In this document: positions 18,097 through 26,828 of the stretch, in pieces
Position numbering within the stretch: the stretch's first letter is position 1
Layout of the letters: the number at the start of each line of letters is the position of its first letter
Assembly: GCF_003634575.1 (NCBI RefSeq)
Contig: NZ_RBLJ01000004.1
Location: forward strand, 744,001-808,000
Reading direction: 5' to 3'
Length of the DNA: 64,000 bases
Source of the DNA: Photorhabdus asymbiotica
GTDB taxonomy: Bacteria > Pseudomonadota > Gammaproteobacteria > Enterobacterales > Enterobacteriaceae
Position numbers and translations under genes: made by a program
Notes under the pieces: generated by a model
Database searches by the model: none
The model's input: the letters and a program-made list of their open reading frames with translations, nothing else
What the model was told of the DNA's origin: nothing

Positions 18097-18753
18097 ATGG
18101 ATAATTATAAGAACGTACATGTTTTGCCGAAAAGTCAGTATTTGACTTCGTTGCATACAAAAGCGCGTAATCGTAAAGCCGAACAATCGGAGTTTGTGTT
18201 TTATTCTGATCGTATCATTCGTTTATTATTAGAGGCGGCATCTGAATTGCTACCCTATACCTCTCATAATATTCAAACCCCAATTGGGGATATTTATAAC
18301 GGAACTATTTTAAACACTAAAATTTGTGGTGTTTCGATAATACGTGCGGGAGAAAGTATAGAAGGTGAATACCGAAGAATGTATCCTGATTTTCCAACGG
18401 GGAAAATTCTTATTCAAAGAGATAAATTAACAAAACTTCCTCACTATTATTATTCCAACTTACCTGATGATATTGCGCAGAGAACTATTTTACTTTTTGA
18501 GCCTATGCTGGCTACGGGAGGATCATTAGCTAAGGCTATAGATTTATTAAAGGAAAAAGGGGTGTCTGAAAATAATATTATTATTGTTAATTTTCTTGCT
18601 TCTCCTGTTGGTCTTCAAAGGATCATGGCATCATACCCTAAAATTCAACTTGTTACTTCTTCAATTGAGAATGGGCTTAATAAAGATGCTTTTATGAATC
18701 CAGGTATCGGTGATTTTGGTGATCGCTATTTTGGAACCTATCAACCATCGTGA
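18097..18753 (+). CDS. Uracil phosphoribosyltransferase-like protein
   Basis: 218 aa. The PRPP-binding motif LFEPMLATGGSLAKAI (about 134-149) and the uracil-binding GIGDFGDRYFGT near the C-terminus (about 205-214) place it in the UPRT family. The latter reads GDFGDRYFGT, like the Upp GDAGDRxFGT. The N-terminus (VHVLPKSQYLTSLHTKARN) resembles the stand-alone eukaryote-type UPRT more than E. coli Upp. Reaction: uracil + PRPP to UMP. It is the first gene of the indigoidine locus and lies with a HAD phosphatase and PsuG/IndA, so a nucleobase-linked role in the pathway is likely. Preceded by TTTGGAGTTATC. Confidence 0.8.
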   Translation: MDNYKNVHVLPKSQYLTSLHTKARNRKAEQSEFVFYSDRIIRLLLEAASELLPYTSHNIQTPIGDIYNGTILNTKICGVSIIRAGESIEGEYRRMYPDFPTGKILIQRDKLTKLPHYYYSNLPDDIAQRTILLFEPMLATGGSLAKAIDLLKEKGVSENNIIIVNFLASPVGLQRIMASYPKIQLVTSSIENGLNKDAFMNPGIGDFGDRYFGTYQPS

Positions 18754-18779
18754 ATACGATATAACAGAAGTAGATTAAT

Positions 18780-18906
18780 TATACCCAATAGATTTCAAGT
18801 TGCAGCGCGGCGGCAAGTGAACGAATCCCCAGGAGCATAGATAACTATGTGACTGGGGTGAATGAACGCAGCCAATAAAGCAGCAACTTGAAGGATGAAG
18901 GGTATA
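18780..18906 (+). repeat. ERIC repeat (127 bp)
   Basis: TATACCCAATAGATTTCAAG to AAGGATGAAGGGTATA, CCCCAGGAG/CTGGGGTGA subfamily. It lies between the UPRT and tautomerase genes and ends 18 bp before the tautomerase start. Confidence 0.95.
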
Positions 18907-18924
18907 TATCTTTGAGGATTACCT

Positions 18925-19149
18925 ATGCCACATATTAGTATAAAACATTTTCCTGTCTATCTTTCACAAGAAGATAAAGATACCTTATCTTTAGAATTGA
19001 TTAAGGTGGTAAAAAAAATGTTTAATTGCAAAGAGGATGTTATTTCCATTTCATTAGAGCCAATCGAAAAAGACAAATGGAATGAAAAGGTTTATTCCCC
19101 TGAAATTAAGTTTAAAAAAAATTTTTTGATTAAATCTCCAAATTACTAA
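18925..19149 (+). CDS. 4-Oxalocrotonate tautomerase-like small protein
   Basis: 74 aa. MPHISIKHFPVYLSQEDKDTLSLEL has the catalytic Pro immediately after Met, followed by the beta-alpha pattern of the PptA/4-OT family. VISISLEPIEKDKWNEKVY matches the second strand region. These enzymes use Pro-1 as general base to tautomerise keto/enol substrates, and multimerise. Ribosome-binding site: TTTGAGGATTACCT. A role on a pathway intermediate of the indigoidine locus is plausible but unproven. Confidence 0.75.
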   Translation: MPHISIKHFPVYLSQEDKDTLSLELIKVVKKMFNCKEDVISISLEPIEKDKWNEKVYSPEIKFKKNFLIKSPNY

Positions 19150-19198
19150 GTGAGTATTTTTTCATTTTTATAATTGATGATCTTTTAAAGGTGTTTTA

Positions 19199-19867
19199 AT
19201 GAGAAAAATACTTATCTTCGATTTGGACGGTACATTGTTTGATACCTCTCGAGCAATAGTGGAAACGTTCAATGTTGTTTTTAACGTGTTAAATATTCCA
19301 TTATCGGGAGATGAAAACATTCGCACTACGATTGGGCTACCTTTAGAGAAAGCATTTGCAACTCTTTTAAATATATCTCCTGAAGAGGCGTTAATCTCTA
19401 AAGCTGTTGAACAATATCAATTGCAGTATCGTTTATGTATTCTGCCGAAAGCAAAGGAATTGTTATTTCCTGGTGTTGCAGATGGATTAATGACTTTAAA
19501 TAAATGGGGAATAAAGCTATCAGTAGCGACCAGCAAATTTACAGCAAGTGCAACAGCATTACTTCAGGCTGCGGGTATAGACGCTGTGTTTGATAGGGTA
19601 ATTGGTGCTGATCATGTTTCAAAACCTAAACCTGATCCAGAATCAGGTAGGAAAATCTTGGAATACTATGATGCTATGCCAGAGATGGCGGTCATGGTAG
19701 GTGATACAACTCACGATATTTATATGGCGAATTCAGTTGGTATGCGATCAATCGCGGTGACATATGGTATACATAATGTCTGTACGTTGGAAGAAGCTAA
19801 GCCAACTTGGATGGCTAATTGTTTTGATGATGTACTCCGTATTATTGAGGAGAATATGCTTAAGTGA
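19199..19867 (+). CDS. HAD-superfamily phosphatase (IndB/Gph-like)
   Basis: 222 aa. Motif I DLDGTLFDT (8-16), motif II VATSKF (about 102), motif III lysine in ADHVSKPKPDP and motif IV MVGDTTHDI are all intact. The cap domain is a phosphoglycolate-phosphatase type. Indigoidine clusters carry a HAD phosphatase (IndB) together with a PsuG-type glycosidase (IndA); this gene is the natural IndB counterpart here. It overlaps the next gene (GTG within TAAGTGA). The substrate is inferred to be a nucleotide or sugar phosphate. Confidence 0.85.
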   Translation: MRKILIFDLDGTLFDTSRAIVETFNVVFNVLNIPLSGDENIRTTIGLPLEKAFATLLNISPEEALISKAVEQYQLQYRLCILPKAKELLFPGVADGLMTLNKWGIKLSVATSKFTASATALLQAAGIDAVFDRVIGADHVSKPKPDPESGRKILEYYDAMPEMAVMVGDTTHDIYMANSVGMRSIAVTYGIHNVCTLEEAKPTWMANCFDDVLRIIEENMLK

Positions 19868-20340
19868 TTAATACGATAAGAAATATTTTACTGGCAATTA
19901 TTGGTGGAAGTCTACTGACGTTGATGATTTACACCAATAGCATTTTGTCGGAAAGTACGACACCCTTTTTTGCATCATGGGTCGCTCATGGTATTGGCGC
20001 GATTGTTGCATTGATATTGTATATTATTGTATCTACGCTCTTTTCTAAAACAGAAACGAACGAAAAGAAACAAACGAAATCGAATATTCCTATATGGTTT
20101 TATCTCGGTGGTATTCCTGGTGCATTTACTGTTGTGTTAGCGGCGGTTGTTATTAATGGTGGACTACCGTTGTCTAGTACAATTTCATTAGGATTAGTTG
20201 GGCAAATATTTTTTGGTCTGGTTGCTGATCATTTTGGACTTTTAGGAACAAGAAAAAGAAAGATAGTGATACAAGATTTATATGTTATTTGCTTCGTTCT
20301 ATTTGGCAGTATGTTAATTCTATTCGGGGGAAGCAACTAA
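19864..20340 (+). CDS. DMT-family membrane protein (DUF606/YdcZ), first of a pair
   Basis: 158 aa with about five hydrophobic helices (ILLAIIGGSLLTLMIY, GIGAIVALILYIIVSTLF, GAFTVVLAAVVI and others). DUF606 half-size transporters commonly occur as two adjacent genes, as here. Start is GTG at 19864 overlapping the upstream stop; the stop TAA overlaps the ATG of the partner (TAATG). Likely an inner-membrane exporter or importer associated with the indigoidine pathway. Confidence 0.75.
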   Translation: MINTIRNILLAIIGGSLLTLMIYTNSILSESTTPFFASWVAHGIGAIVALILYIIVSTLFSKTETNEKKQTKSNIPIWFYLGGIPGAFTVVLAAVVINGGLPLSSTISLGLVGQIFFGLVADHFGLLGTRKRKIVIQDLYVICFVLFGSMLILFGGSN

Positions 20341-20777
20341 TGTTGAGTTTGATTTTTATTGCCTTATTAAATGGCATATTTATTGCGGCGACAAGAACGA
20401 TTAATGGACAGTTGAGTGTCTCGATTGGTGCTTTTGGTGCTTCGCTTTGGAATCATATAGGTGGTTTTTTTCTACTAACAGTGATGTTGACGCTTTTATC
20501 GAGCTGGCAGTGGAATGAATGGGATTTTAATGCTATCCCAATAGCGGCTTATATGGGTGGAGTGTTTGGTGCTCTGTTTGTGGCAGTAAGTAGCTATATT
20601 TTCCCTAAATTAGGTGCGATGAATGCCGCTGTGCTTGTTATTGCAGGGCAAATGTTATCAGCGGTACTGCTTGATTGGCTATATCAGGGTATTACTCCCG
20701 GGTTAGTGAGGATTGTTGGAGTACTGTTTGTATTAGTCGGGATTTATCTCACTAGAAAAACGACTGAGTCAAAATAA
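20340..20777 (+). CDS. DMT-family membrane protein (DUF606/YdcZ), second of a pair
   Basis: 145 aa from ATG 20340, behind GGGGGAAGC, coupled to its partner by a 1-bp overlap. An in-frame ATG at 20289 exists but lies inside the upstream gene. The family motif GALFVAVSSYIFPKLGAMNAAVLVIAGQM is clear, as in other YdcZ proteins. Probably forms a heterodimer with the upstream protein. Confidence 0.78.
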   Translation: MLSLIFIALLNGIFIAATRTINGQLSVSIGAFGASLWNHIGGFFLLTVMLTLLSSWQWNEWDFNAIPIAAYMGGVFGALFVAVSSYIFPKLGAMNAAVLVIAGQMLSAVLLDWLYQGITPGLVRIVGVLFVLVGIYLTRKTTESK

Positions 20778-20806
20778 GAATATAATCATTAACGTAGGGT
20801 AAAAAA

Positions 20807-21985
20807 ATGATTGATAAATTACTTAATGATCGTTCATATCATATTGAATTTAACGGCCATCTTACTAATCACATTAAACATGCTGTTATAGCGCTGCATG
20901 GTTTAGGGATCAATGCTGGCAGAATTAAAGACTATTATGATAATTATACTAAATTGACGCCCTATGGTATGGGGCTTGAATTACCTAAAACATCAAAACA
21001 TGTGATAGATAGTACGAACTGGCAACATTTCTTGGGTAAAAGAACAAGTTATTCTTCTTACTGTGATTATTTTGAAGAAGAAATTAAAAACAAAGGGCTT
21101 GAACAGGTATTACAAGAACATATGCCGACTCTTTTACCTGGATGGGCTGGTGCATTAACCCACGGTACAATCCATTTAGGTTGGGCATTGGATATCGATC
21201 ATCCTTGGATGATTATTGAAGGGCTTGCTTATATGGCATTCTCGTATGTTCCTTGCCATTTGGAGAACGCTTTTACTGATAGCTCTCTAAACGATAAGAA
21301 TGTTTTTGATTCTATATTGAGAATTTCAACATTGTGGGAAAAGAGAAAAGTAGAATTAACTGATTGGGTGAATTCATTGATTGATAATGAAGATTTAGCC
21401 GATACTGATTTAATCCATCCTGAATTAAAAAGATCCGGCCTTCAATATCGTATTGCTCGTCTCTTGATGCAAGGTCATCCAGAAATATACCGTTTGCCGG
21501 TTTGGATAGAGACACAAAATGTAGAAGAAAGTTGGGCTCAATTGTGCTATGTCGTGACATTGATTTATCTCGCTAAACCCGGTGATTTTTTGCTTCTTCA
21601 TTTAGTTACTTCGCTGTTTGCAATGAAAAAGATCGCTTCACGTTTGCCAGCTAATGAAAGTAAAAATATTATTAAATGTTATTGGGTTGGTCTGTTATGT
21701 ATTCTGTTCTCAACAACTGACTTATCGAAGTCGGCTAAATTTTTTGCGCTTAATCAGGTTTATTCTTTCAAGAAAGACGAAATGACTTATTCTCTCTGGG
21801 AGCAGGAGTGGGCGCATATTATTGCCAGGGCATTAGAGGAAGAAGAAGAACATAATCCGAAACTTGTTTATGTTATGCATCAATTGTGGAAAGAATACGG
21901 TTTAACTATTTATCGGGCAGCAGCAAATCAATTTACAAGTACGCCTTTGCTTCCTCCCTCTTTCGAAGAATTACCGATTGAATAA
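20807..21985 (+). CDS. Questin-oxidase-like protein (DUF4243)
   Basis: 392 aa, soluble. HAVIALHGLGINAGRIKDYYDNY near the N-terminus and TLLPGWAGALTHGTIHLGWALDID, with two histidines, match the pattern of the questin oxidase family. That family holds cofactor-independent Baeyer-Villiger-type oxygenases of fungal polyketide pathways, with bacterial homologs of unknown role. ALHGLG...H...HGTIHLG supplies candidate active-site histidines. The adjacent genes suggest it tailors the indigoidine-type product or a precursor. The assignment is at family level and tentative for function. Confidence 0.65.
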   Translation: MIDKLLNDRSYHIEFNGHLTNHIKHAVIALHGLGINAGRIKDYYDNYTKLTPYGMGLELPKTSKHVIDSTNWQHFLGKRTSYSSYCDYFEEEIKNKGLEQVLQEHMPTLLPGWAGALTHGTIHLGWALDIDHPWMIIEGLAYMAFSYVPCHLENAFTDSSLNDKNVFDSILRISTLWEKRKVELTDWVNSLIDNEDLADTDLIHPELKRSGLQYRIARLLMQGHPEIYRLPVWIETQNVEESWAQLCYVVTLIYLAKPGDFLLLHLVTSLFAMKKIASRLPANESKNIIKCYWVGLLCILFSTTDLSKSAKFFALNQVYSFKKDEMTYSLWEQEWAHIIARALEEEEEHNPKLVYVMHQLWKEYGLTIYRAAANQFTSTPLLPPSFEELPIE

Positions 21986-22023
21986 TAGATTGGCCCTTAA
22001 GCCTTTATTTAATGGAGATAATA

Positions 22024-22425
22024 ATGAATTGTATAATAGATAAGTTGGCTTGGATTTGTATTAAAGACAGAAAATTACTAATGACAAAATCTAGAGGAAA
22101 AGAATTATATTATATCCCAGGTGGTAAGAGAGAAATTGGTGAAGAAGATAAAGATGCTTTGGTGAGAGAAATAAAAGAAGAACTTTCTATTTCAATCCTC
22201 GCTGACACAATTAGCTATGTAAAAACATTTGATGCGCAAGCAGATAAAGCTTCCGAAGGTATTATTGTGAAAGTGATTTGTTATCAATCTGAATTTAAAG
22301 GAGAAATACGAGCATCATCAGAGATTGAGAAAATAGCATGGATGAACTATGACGATAGGGAAAAGTGTTCTACAGTATCTCAACTAATATTGAAATATTT
22401 AAAGAATAATAAATTAATTGATTAA
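22024..22425 (+). CDS. NUDIX hydrolase
   Basis: 133 aa from ATG 22024, preceded by ATGGAGATAATA; an in-frame ATG at 22012 overlaps the ribosome-binding site. The NUDIX box is GGKREIGEEDKDALVREIKEELSI (about 33-56). The short single-domain form resembles 8-oxo-dGTP/NDP-X pyrophosphatases. It is the last gene before the hairpin at 22438 and the NRPS. It fits the nucleotide theme of this locus (UPRT, HAD phosphatase, PsuG). Confidence 0.82.
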   Translation: MNCIIDKLAWICIKDRKLLMTKSRGKELYYIPGGKREIGEEDKDALVREIKEELSISILADTISYVKTFDAQADKASEGIIVKVICYQSEFKGEIRASSEIEKIAWMNYDDREKCSTVSQLILKYLKNNKLID

Positions 22426-22437
22426 TAACTTCATATT

Positions 22438-22473
22438 GTGATCAGATGCATTCAGATAAATAAATCTGATCAC
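22438..22473. terminator. Strong hairpin ending the small-gene operon before the NRPS
   Basis: GTGATCAGAT (22438-22447) and ATCTGATCAC (22464-22473) form a perfect 10-bp stem with a 16-nt loop. No T-run follows, so it could be a terminator of the NUDIX operon or a two-fold operator for the NRPS promoter. It is the most notable structure in the 342-bp gap. Confidence 0.55.
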
Positions 22474-22767
22474 GAAATTACGAATAAATATTTTAATATA
22501 TCACCAAGGAAAGTCATAACCGTTTTATTTACGGAGAGTATTGAATAATCAAAATTTAAATTTATTAATCTCATCATCTAATAAATTAATTTTTTTAGAT
22601 AATCTTTAACTCAAAGAATATGTCTTTATTTGACGTCATTTGATTAAATGATTTTAATGAAATATAAGTCATAAATCATGAGTAAAAAGACAATTATAAT
22701 TTCGTAGATAAAATGTCATTTTTAACTACGGAGACATTTATTTTATTATTATATAAAGTTACTGAAA
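22474..22767. promoter_or_regulatory. AT-rich leader upstream of the NRPS
   Basis: About 290 bp without an ORF, very AT-rich, with A/T tracts such as ATTAATTTTTTTAGATAATC. No clean -35/-10 pair is visible and the start codon at 22768 has no convincing Shine-Dalgarno sequence (AAAGTTACTGAAA). This fits a poorly expressed gene. Confidence 0.35.
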
Positions 22768-25700
22768 ATGTTAGAAAATAATATTAAACAATGTGATTTA
22801 ACTACTGATGTTGATCTTAAAGAAAAAGAAATAACGTTGATGGATATGCTTGAGAATCAACTTAAGCGCCAGGCAGATGAGTATGTTGTTATTGATAAAG
22901 AAGAATCGCTCAGCTATGTTGACTTCTATTTGAAAGTGAAAGAAATAGGGTATTGTTTGTCAGAAGTTAGCTCAAAGAATTCGGTGGGTGTTGGGCTTTT
23001 TTGTGACCCTTCTATAGATTTAATTTGTGGTGCGTGGGGTATTTTATCAGCGGATAAAGCTTATTTGCCATTATCGCCTGATTATCCAGCTGAACGCCTT
23101 AAATATATGATAGAAGATTCTGGCATTGATGTGATTTTTGCGCAATCGCATTTAAAAGAGCAGCTACAAGACATTGCACCAAAATCAGTATTAATTGTGA
23201 CACCGGAAGATGTCGCCATGACGATGAAAACACGAACAATAGATAATATTCTAAACACGACTCAAGTTCCCGAATCTACCAGTCTGGCTTATATTATTTA
23301 TACCTCTGGTAGTACGGGTAAACCAAAGGGCGTCATGATTGAACATCACAGTATTGTGAATCAAATGAGGTTTCTTGCAAAAACGTTTAGGCTAGGAGCT
23401 CACTCGCGGATTTTGCAGAAAACGCCAATGAGTTTTGATGCTGCGCAATGGGAAATTTTAGCACCTGCAATCGGTTGCCAAGTGATTATTGGTCCTTTAG
23501 GATGCTATCGTGATCCGGATGCAATTATTAAAACCATTCTTCAGCATCAAGTGACGACTTTGCAATGTGTTCCTACTTTACTGCAAGCATTACTCGATAA
23601 TCCTAATTTTTTGGATTGCTTATCATTAACTCAAGTATTCAGTGGGGGAGAAGCGCTGACAACCAAATTAGCCGCCCAATTTCTGAATAGTTTTACTCAT
23701 TGTGAATTAATTAATTTATATGGTCCAACAGAATGTACGATTAATTCATCGTATTTCCGGGTGACAAATGAGACTTTGCCACATTATCAAACGTCTATTT
23801 CAATTGGTACACCTGTAGATAATACAGAATACTATGTTCTTGATGAGGACAGATTGCCTGTGGCTGTTGGAGAAGTTGGTGAGCTTTATATTTCAGGTGC
23901 TCAGTTAGCACGTGGCTATTTGCACAAACCAGAAATGACAAAAGATAAGTTTATTTTTAATCACCTTGTATCCGGAATTAAACATCAGCAGTTATATAGA
24001 ACGGGAGATCTGGTGACCAGAGGGGCTGATGGTAATACATATTTTGCTGGTCGGGTTGATAGCCAGGTCAAGTTACGAGGTTACCGTATTGAGCTTGACG
24101 AAATACGTCATGCGATTGAAGAGCATAGCTGGATAAAAACGGCGGCAATGTTAATTAAGAAAGATGCCAGAACGGGTTTCCAAAATCTCATCGCCTGTGT
24201 GGAATTGGATGAGAAAGAGGCTGCGCTGATGGATCAAGGTAATAGTAGTTCTCATCACAAATCAAAAGCCAATAAACTACAGGTGAAAGCCCAACTTTCT
24301 AATTCGGGTTGTCGCAGTGAGGAATTATGTAAAAATCGTACTGAAATCTTACTTCCTTTTAAAGAAGGGGAGAAAAAACAAAGAGAATCTGCATTTGGTC
24401 GCAAGACATATCGTTATTTTGAAGGAACAGAAATAACGGTGGAGAAATTAAAAACATGGCTGACAGCCACTAAATCGAATGAAATTTTCTCTTTGCCACT
24501 GAGTGATTTAACCCTCAAAGATTTCGGCTATGTGTTGCGTTATTTTGGTCAATTTACCAGTAATCAACGTTTATTGCCCAAATATGCCTATGCTTCACCA
24601 GGTGCTCTCTATGCAACGCAAATGTATTTTGAATTGCATAATGTTCTCGGTTTGGATGCGGGAATTTACTATTATCATCCAGTGACACATAAGTTAATAA
24701 AAATTTCGACATTGAATTGTCGGCAAAAACCAACGATAAAAGTACATTTTATTGGAAAGCATGAAGCCATTGAACCCGTTTATAAGAACAATATACAAGA
24801 AGTTCTGGAAATGGAAGCGGGTCATATGATTGGTCTCTTTGACGATGTATTGCCGGAAATCGGCTTAGGTATTGGTGAAGGTGAGTATCAAACTGAATGC
24901 CCTGATTGGTATGATGGTGATATTCAGGATAATTACCTCGGTGCATTTGAAATATGTAGCTATGAAAATAGATTGCGACCATTTGATACTGATATTTATT
25001 TACAAACACATGATAATAAAATATCTGAGATGCCGTGTGGTTTATATCACTTTTCTAATGGAGAATTTGTACGAATAAGTAATGATATTGTTCGGAAAAA
25101 GGATGTTATCGCGATTAACCAGCAAGTTTATGATCGTTCCAGTTTTGGTGTGTCAATTATTCCACGTTGTGTCCCTGAATGGCATTATTATATTACACTG
25201 GGTCGTCGACTACATGCGTTACAAAGTAATCAATTGTGTATTGGATTAATGTCATCAGGTTACAGCTCTAAGAGTAATAATGATTTACCTTCGGCGAAAA
25301 GGATGCGATCTATTCTCAATGCACTTGATAGACCCATGGCGGCATTTTATTTCTGCATAGGTGGAGGGATTAGCCAAGAGCAATATACGAGTGAAGGCAT
25401 GAAAGAGGATATTGTTCATATGAAAGGGCCCGTTGAGATGATTAAAGATGATCTGCATCAACAACTTCCTCAATATATGATTCCAAATAAGGTATTAGTT
25501 TTCGATAAATTACCTTTGACGGCTAATGGAAAAGTAGATTACCAGTCTTTGTCGGAATCTAAAGTTATAGAGGATATTTCAACACAGAGACCATTAGTGC
25601 CATTACGTACAGATATTGAATTGAGGCTTGGAAAAATTTGGATGGAAGTGATGAAATGGGATTCAGTGTCTGCCCACGATGATTTTTTCGAAAGTGGTGG

Positions 25701-26622
25701 TAATTCTTTGATGGCGGTTGCTATGGTTAATAAGATCAATGTGGCCTTTAATATTTGTTTTCCGCTACAGATACTTTTTCAATCTCCTAATATAGCAGCA
25801 TTGGCTAAATGGATTGAACAAGCAGATTCTAAAACAATATCAAGATTAATTTTATTGAATCAAGCAAGTGAGGACCCCATTTACTGCTGGCCAGGTTTGG
25901 GTGGATATCCTATGAGTTTGAGGTTGCTTGCCAATAAAGTTGCCCGTGGCAGGGCATTTTATGGAATACAGGCATATGGGATAAATGAGAGTGAAATACC
26001 ATTTTCATCTATCCAGAAAATGGCACAAGAGGATATTAAAGAGATAAAGAAAATACAGCCAGAAGGGCCATATACATTATGGGGATATTCATTTGGTGCC
26101 AGGGTAGCATTTGAGGCTGCGTACCAGCTTGAACAAGCTGGAGAAGAAGTTAAAGTGTTGAACCTGTTAGCACCGGGATCTCCTCATCTTCATATGACGC
26201 GAGAGGAATATCATGATAAAGGCGCTGAATTTACTAATCCGGTTTTTGTTCAAATACTTTTTTCTGTGTTTGCCCGTTCGATTAATAGTCCAATGGTTAA
26301 AACTTGTTTGGAACAGGTGAATAGTGAAACGACATTCATTAACTTTATATGTAGTCGTTTTAAAAACTTGGCTCCATCATTAATAAAGCGTATCGTTAGG
26401 ATTGTGACTTTAACTTATGATTTCAAATACAGTGTTGATGAGCTTGATTGCCGACATCTAAAGGCGCCTATCACTATTTTCAAGGCGAATAAAGATAATG
26501 ATTCATTTATTGAAAAGTCGGACGTGGTTTCATTAATATCTCCTAAAATAATTGAATTAATATCGGATCACTATCAACTGTTGGAAAATGAAGGTGTTGC
26601 TGAGATTGGGAAAATAATCTAA
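22768..26622 (+). CDS. indC: Indigoidine-synthetase-type NRPS (A-Ox-PCP-TE)
   Basis: 1284 aa, almost the length of known single-module indigoidine synthetases (about 1280). Adenylation core: YIIYTSGSTGKPKGVM (175-190), MSFDAAQWEI (221-230, with the DAAQW pattern of glutamine-activating indigoidine domains), YRTGDLV, and GRVDSQVKLRGYRIE (about 428-442). An FMN oxidase domain (about 540-875) interrupts the A domain after motif A8, with the SagB/McbC-like YASPGALYATQMYFEL. NGKVDYQSL (A10), the carrier S980 in FFESGGNSLM, and a thioesterase with S1108 in WGYSFGA follow. It oxidises, cyclises and dimerises L-glutamine into the blue pigment indigoidine. Domain order and all key residues appear intact. 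Confidence 0.92.
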   Translation: MLENNIKQCDLTTDVDLKEKEITLMDMLENQLKRQADEYVVIDKEESLSYVDFYLKVKEIGYCLSEVSSKNSVGVGLFCDPSIDLICGAWGILSADKAYLPLSPDYPAERLKYMIEDSGIDVIFAQSHLKEQLQDIAPKSVLIVTPEDVAMTMKTRTIDNILNTTQVPESTSLAYIIYTSGSTGKPKGVMIEHHSIVNQMRFLAKTFRLGAHSRILQKTPMSFDAAQWEILAPAIGCQVIIGPLGCYRDPDAIIKTILQHQVTTLQCVPTLLQALLDNPNFLDCLSLTQVFSGGEALTTKLAAQFLNSFTHCELINLYGPTECTINSSYFRVTNETLPHYQTSISIGTPVDNTEYYVLDEDRLPVAVGEVGELYISGAQLARGYLHKPEMTKDKFIFNHLVSGIKHQQLYRTGDLVTRGADGNTYFAGRVDSQVKLRGYRIELDEIRHAIEEHSWIKTAAMLIKKDARTGFQNLIACVELDEKEAALMDQGNSSSHHKSKANKLQVKAQLSNSGCRSEELCKNRTEILLPFKEGEKKQRESAFGRKTYRYFEGTEITVEKLKTWLTATKSNEIFSLPLSDLTLKDFGYVLRYFGQFTSNQRLLPKYAYASPGALYATQMYFELHNVLGLDAGIYYYHPVTHKLIKISTLNCRQKPTIKVHFIGKHEAIEPVYKNNIQEVLEMEAGHMIGLFDDVLPEIGLGIGEGEYQTECPDWYDGDIQDNYLGAFEICSYENRLRPFDTDIYLQTHDNKISEMPCGLYHFSNGEFVRISNDIVRKKDVIAINQQVYDRSSFGVSIIPRCVPEWHYYITLGRRLHALQSNQLCIGLMSSGYSSKSNNDLPSAKRMRSILNALDRPMAAFYFCIGGGISQEQYTSEGMKEDIVHMKGPVEMIKDDLHQQLPQYMIPNKVLVFDKLPLTANGKVDYQSLSESKVIEDISTQRPLVPLRTDIELRLGKIWMEVMKWDSVSAHDDFFESGGNSLMAVAMVNKINVAFNICFPLQILFQSPNIAALAKWIEQADSKTISRLILLNQASEDPIYCWPGLGGYPMSLRLLANKVARGRAFYGIQAYGINESEIPFSSIQKMAQEDIKEIKKIQPEGPYTLWGYSFGARVAFEAAYQLEQAGEEVKVLNLLAPGSPHLHMTREEYHDKGAEFTNPVFVQILFSVFARSINSPMVKTCLEQVNSETTFINFICSRFKNLAPSLIKRIVRIVTLTYDFKYSVDELDCRHLKAPITIFKANKDNDSFIEKSDVVSLISPKIIELISDHYQLLENEGVAEIGKII

Positions 26623-26676
26623 CTTTTAAATTGCCGGTAATATAAAAATACAATCCGTAAGATTAAATAATAAATA

Positions 26677-26800
26677 TATACCCAATAGATTTCGAGTTGC
26701 AGCGCGACGGCAAGGGAACGAATCCCCGGGAGCATAGATAACTCTGTGACCGGGGTGAGTACAGCCAACAAAGAGGCAACTTGAAACATAAACGGGGATA
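26677..26800 (+). repeat. ERIC repeat with degenerate right end
   Basis: TATACCCAATAGATTTCGAG to ACATAAACGGGGATA. Core CCCCGGGAG...ACCGGGGTGAG with a small deletion just after (GAGTACAGCC). It lies between the NRPS and the PsuG/IndA gene, about 30 bp before the latter. Confidence 0.9.
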
Positions 26801-26828
26801 ATATCAAGAAAATTAAAAGGTATATAGC

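Noticed and set aside
22768-26622. NRPS as a general siderophore or peptide synthetase
   Set aside because: The oxidase domain inside the A domain after motif A8, single PCP and TE, and length point to the indigoidine type.
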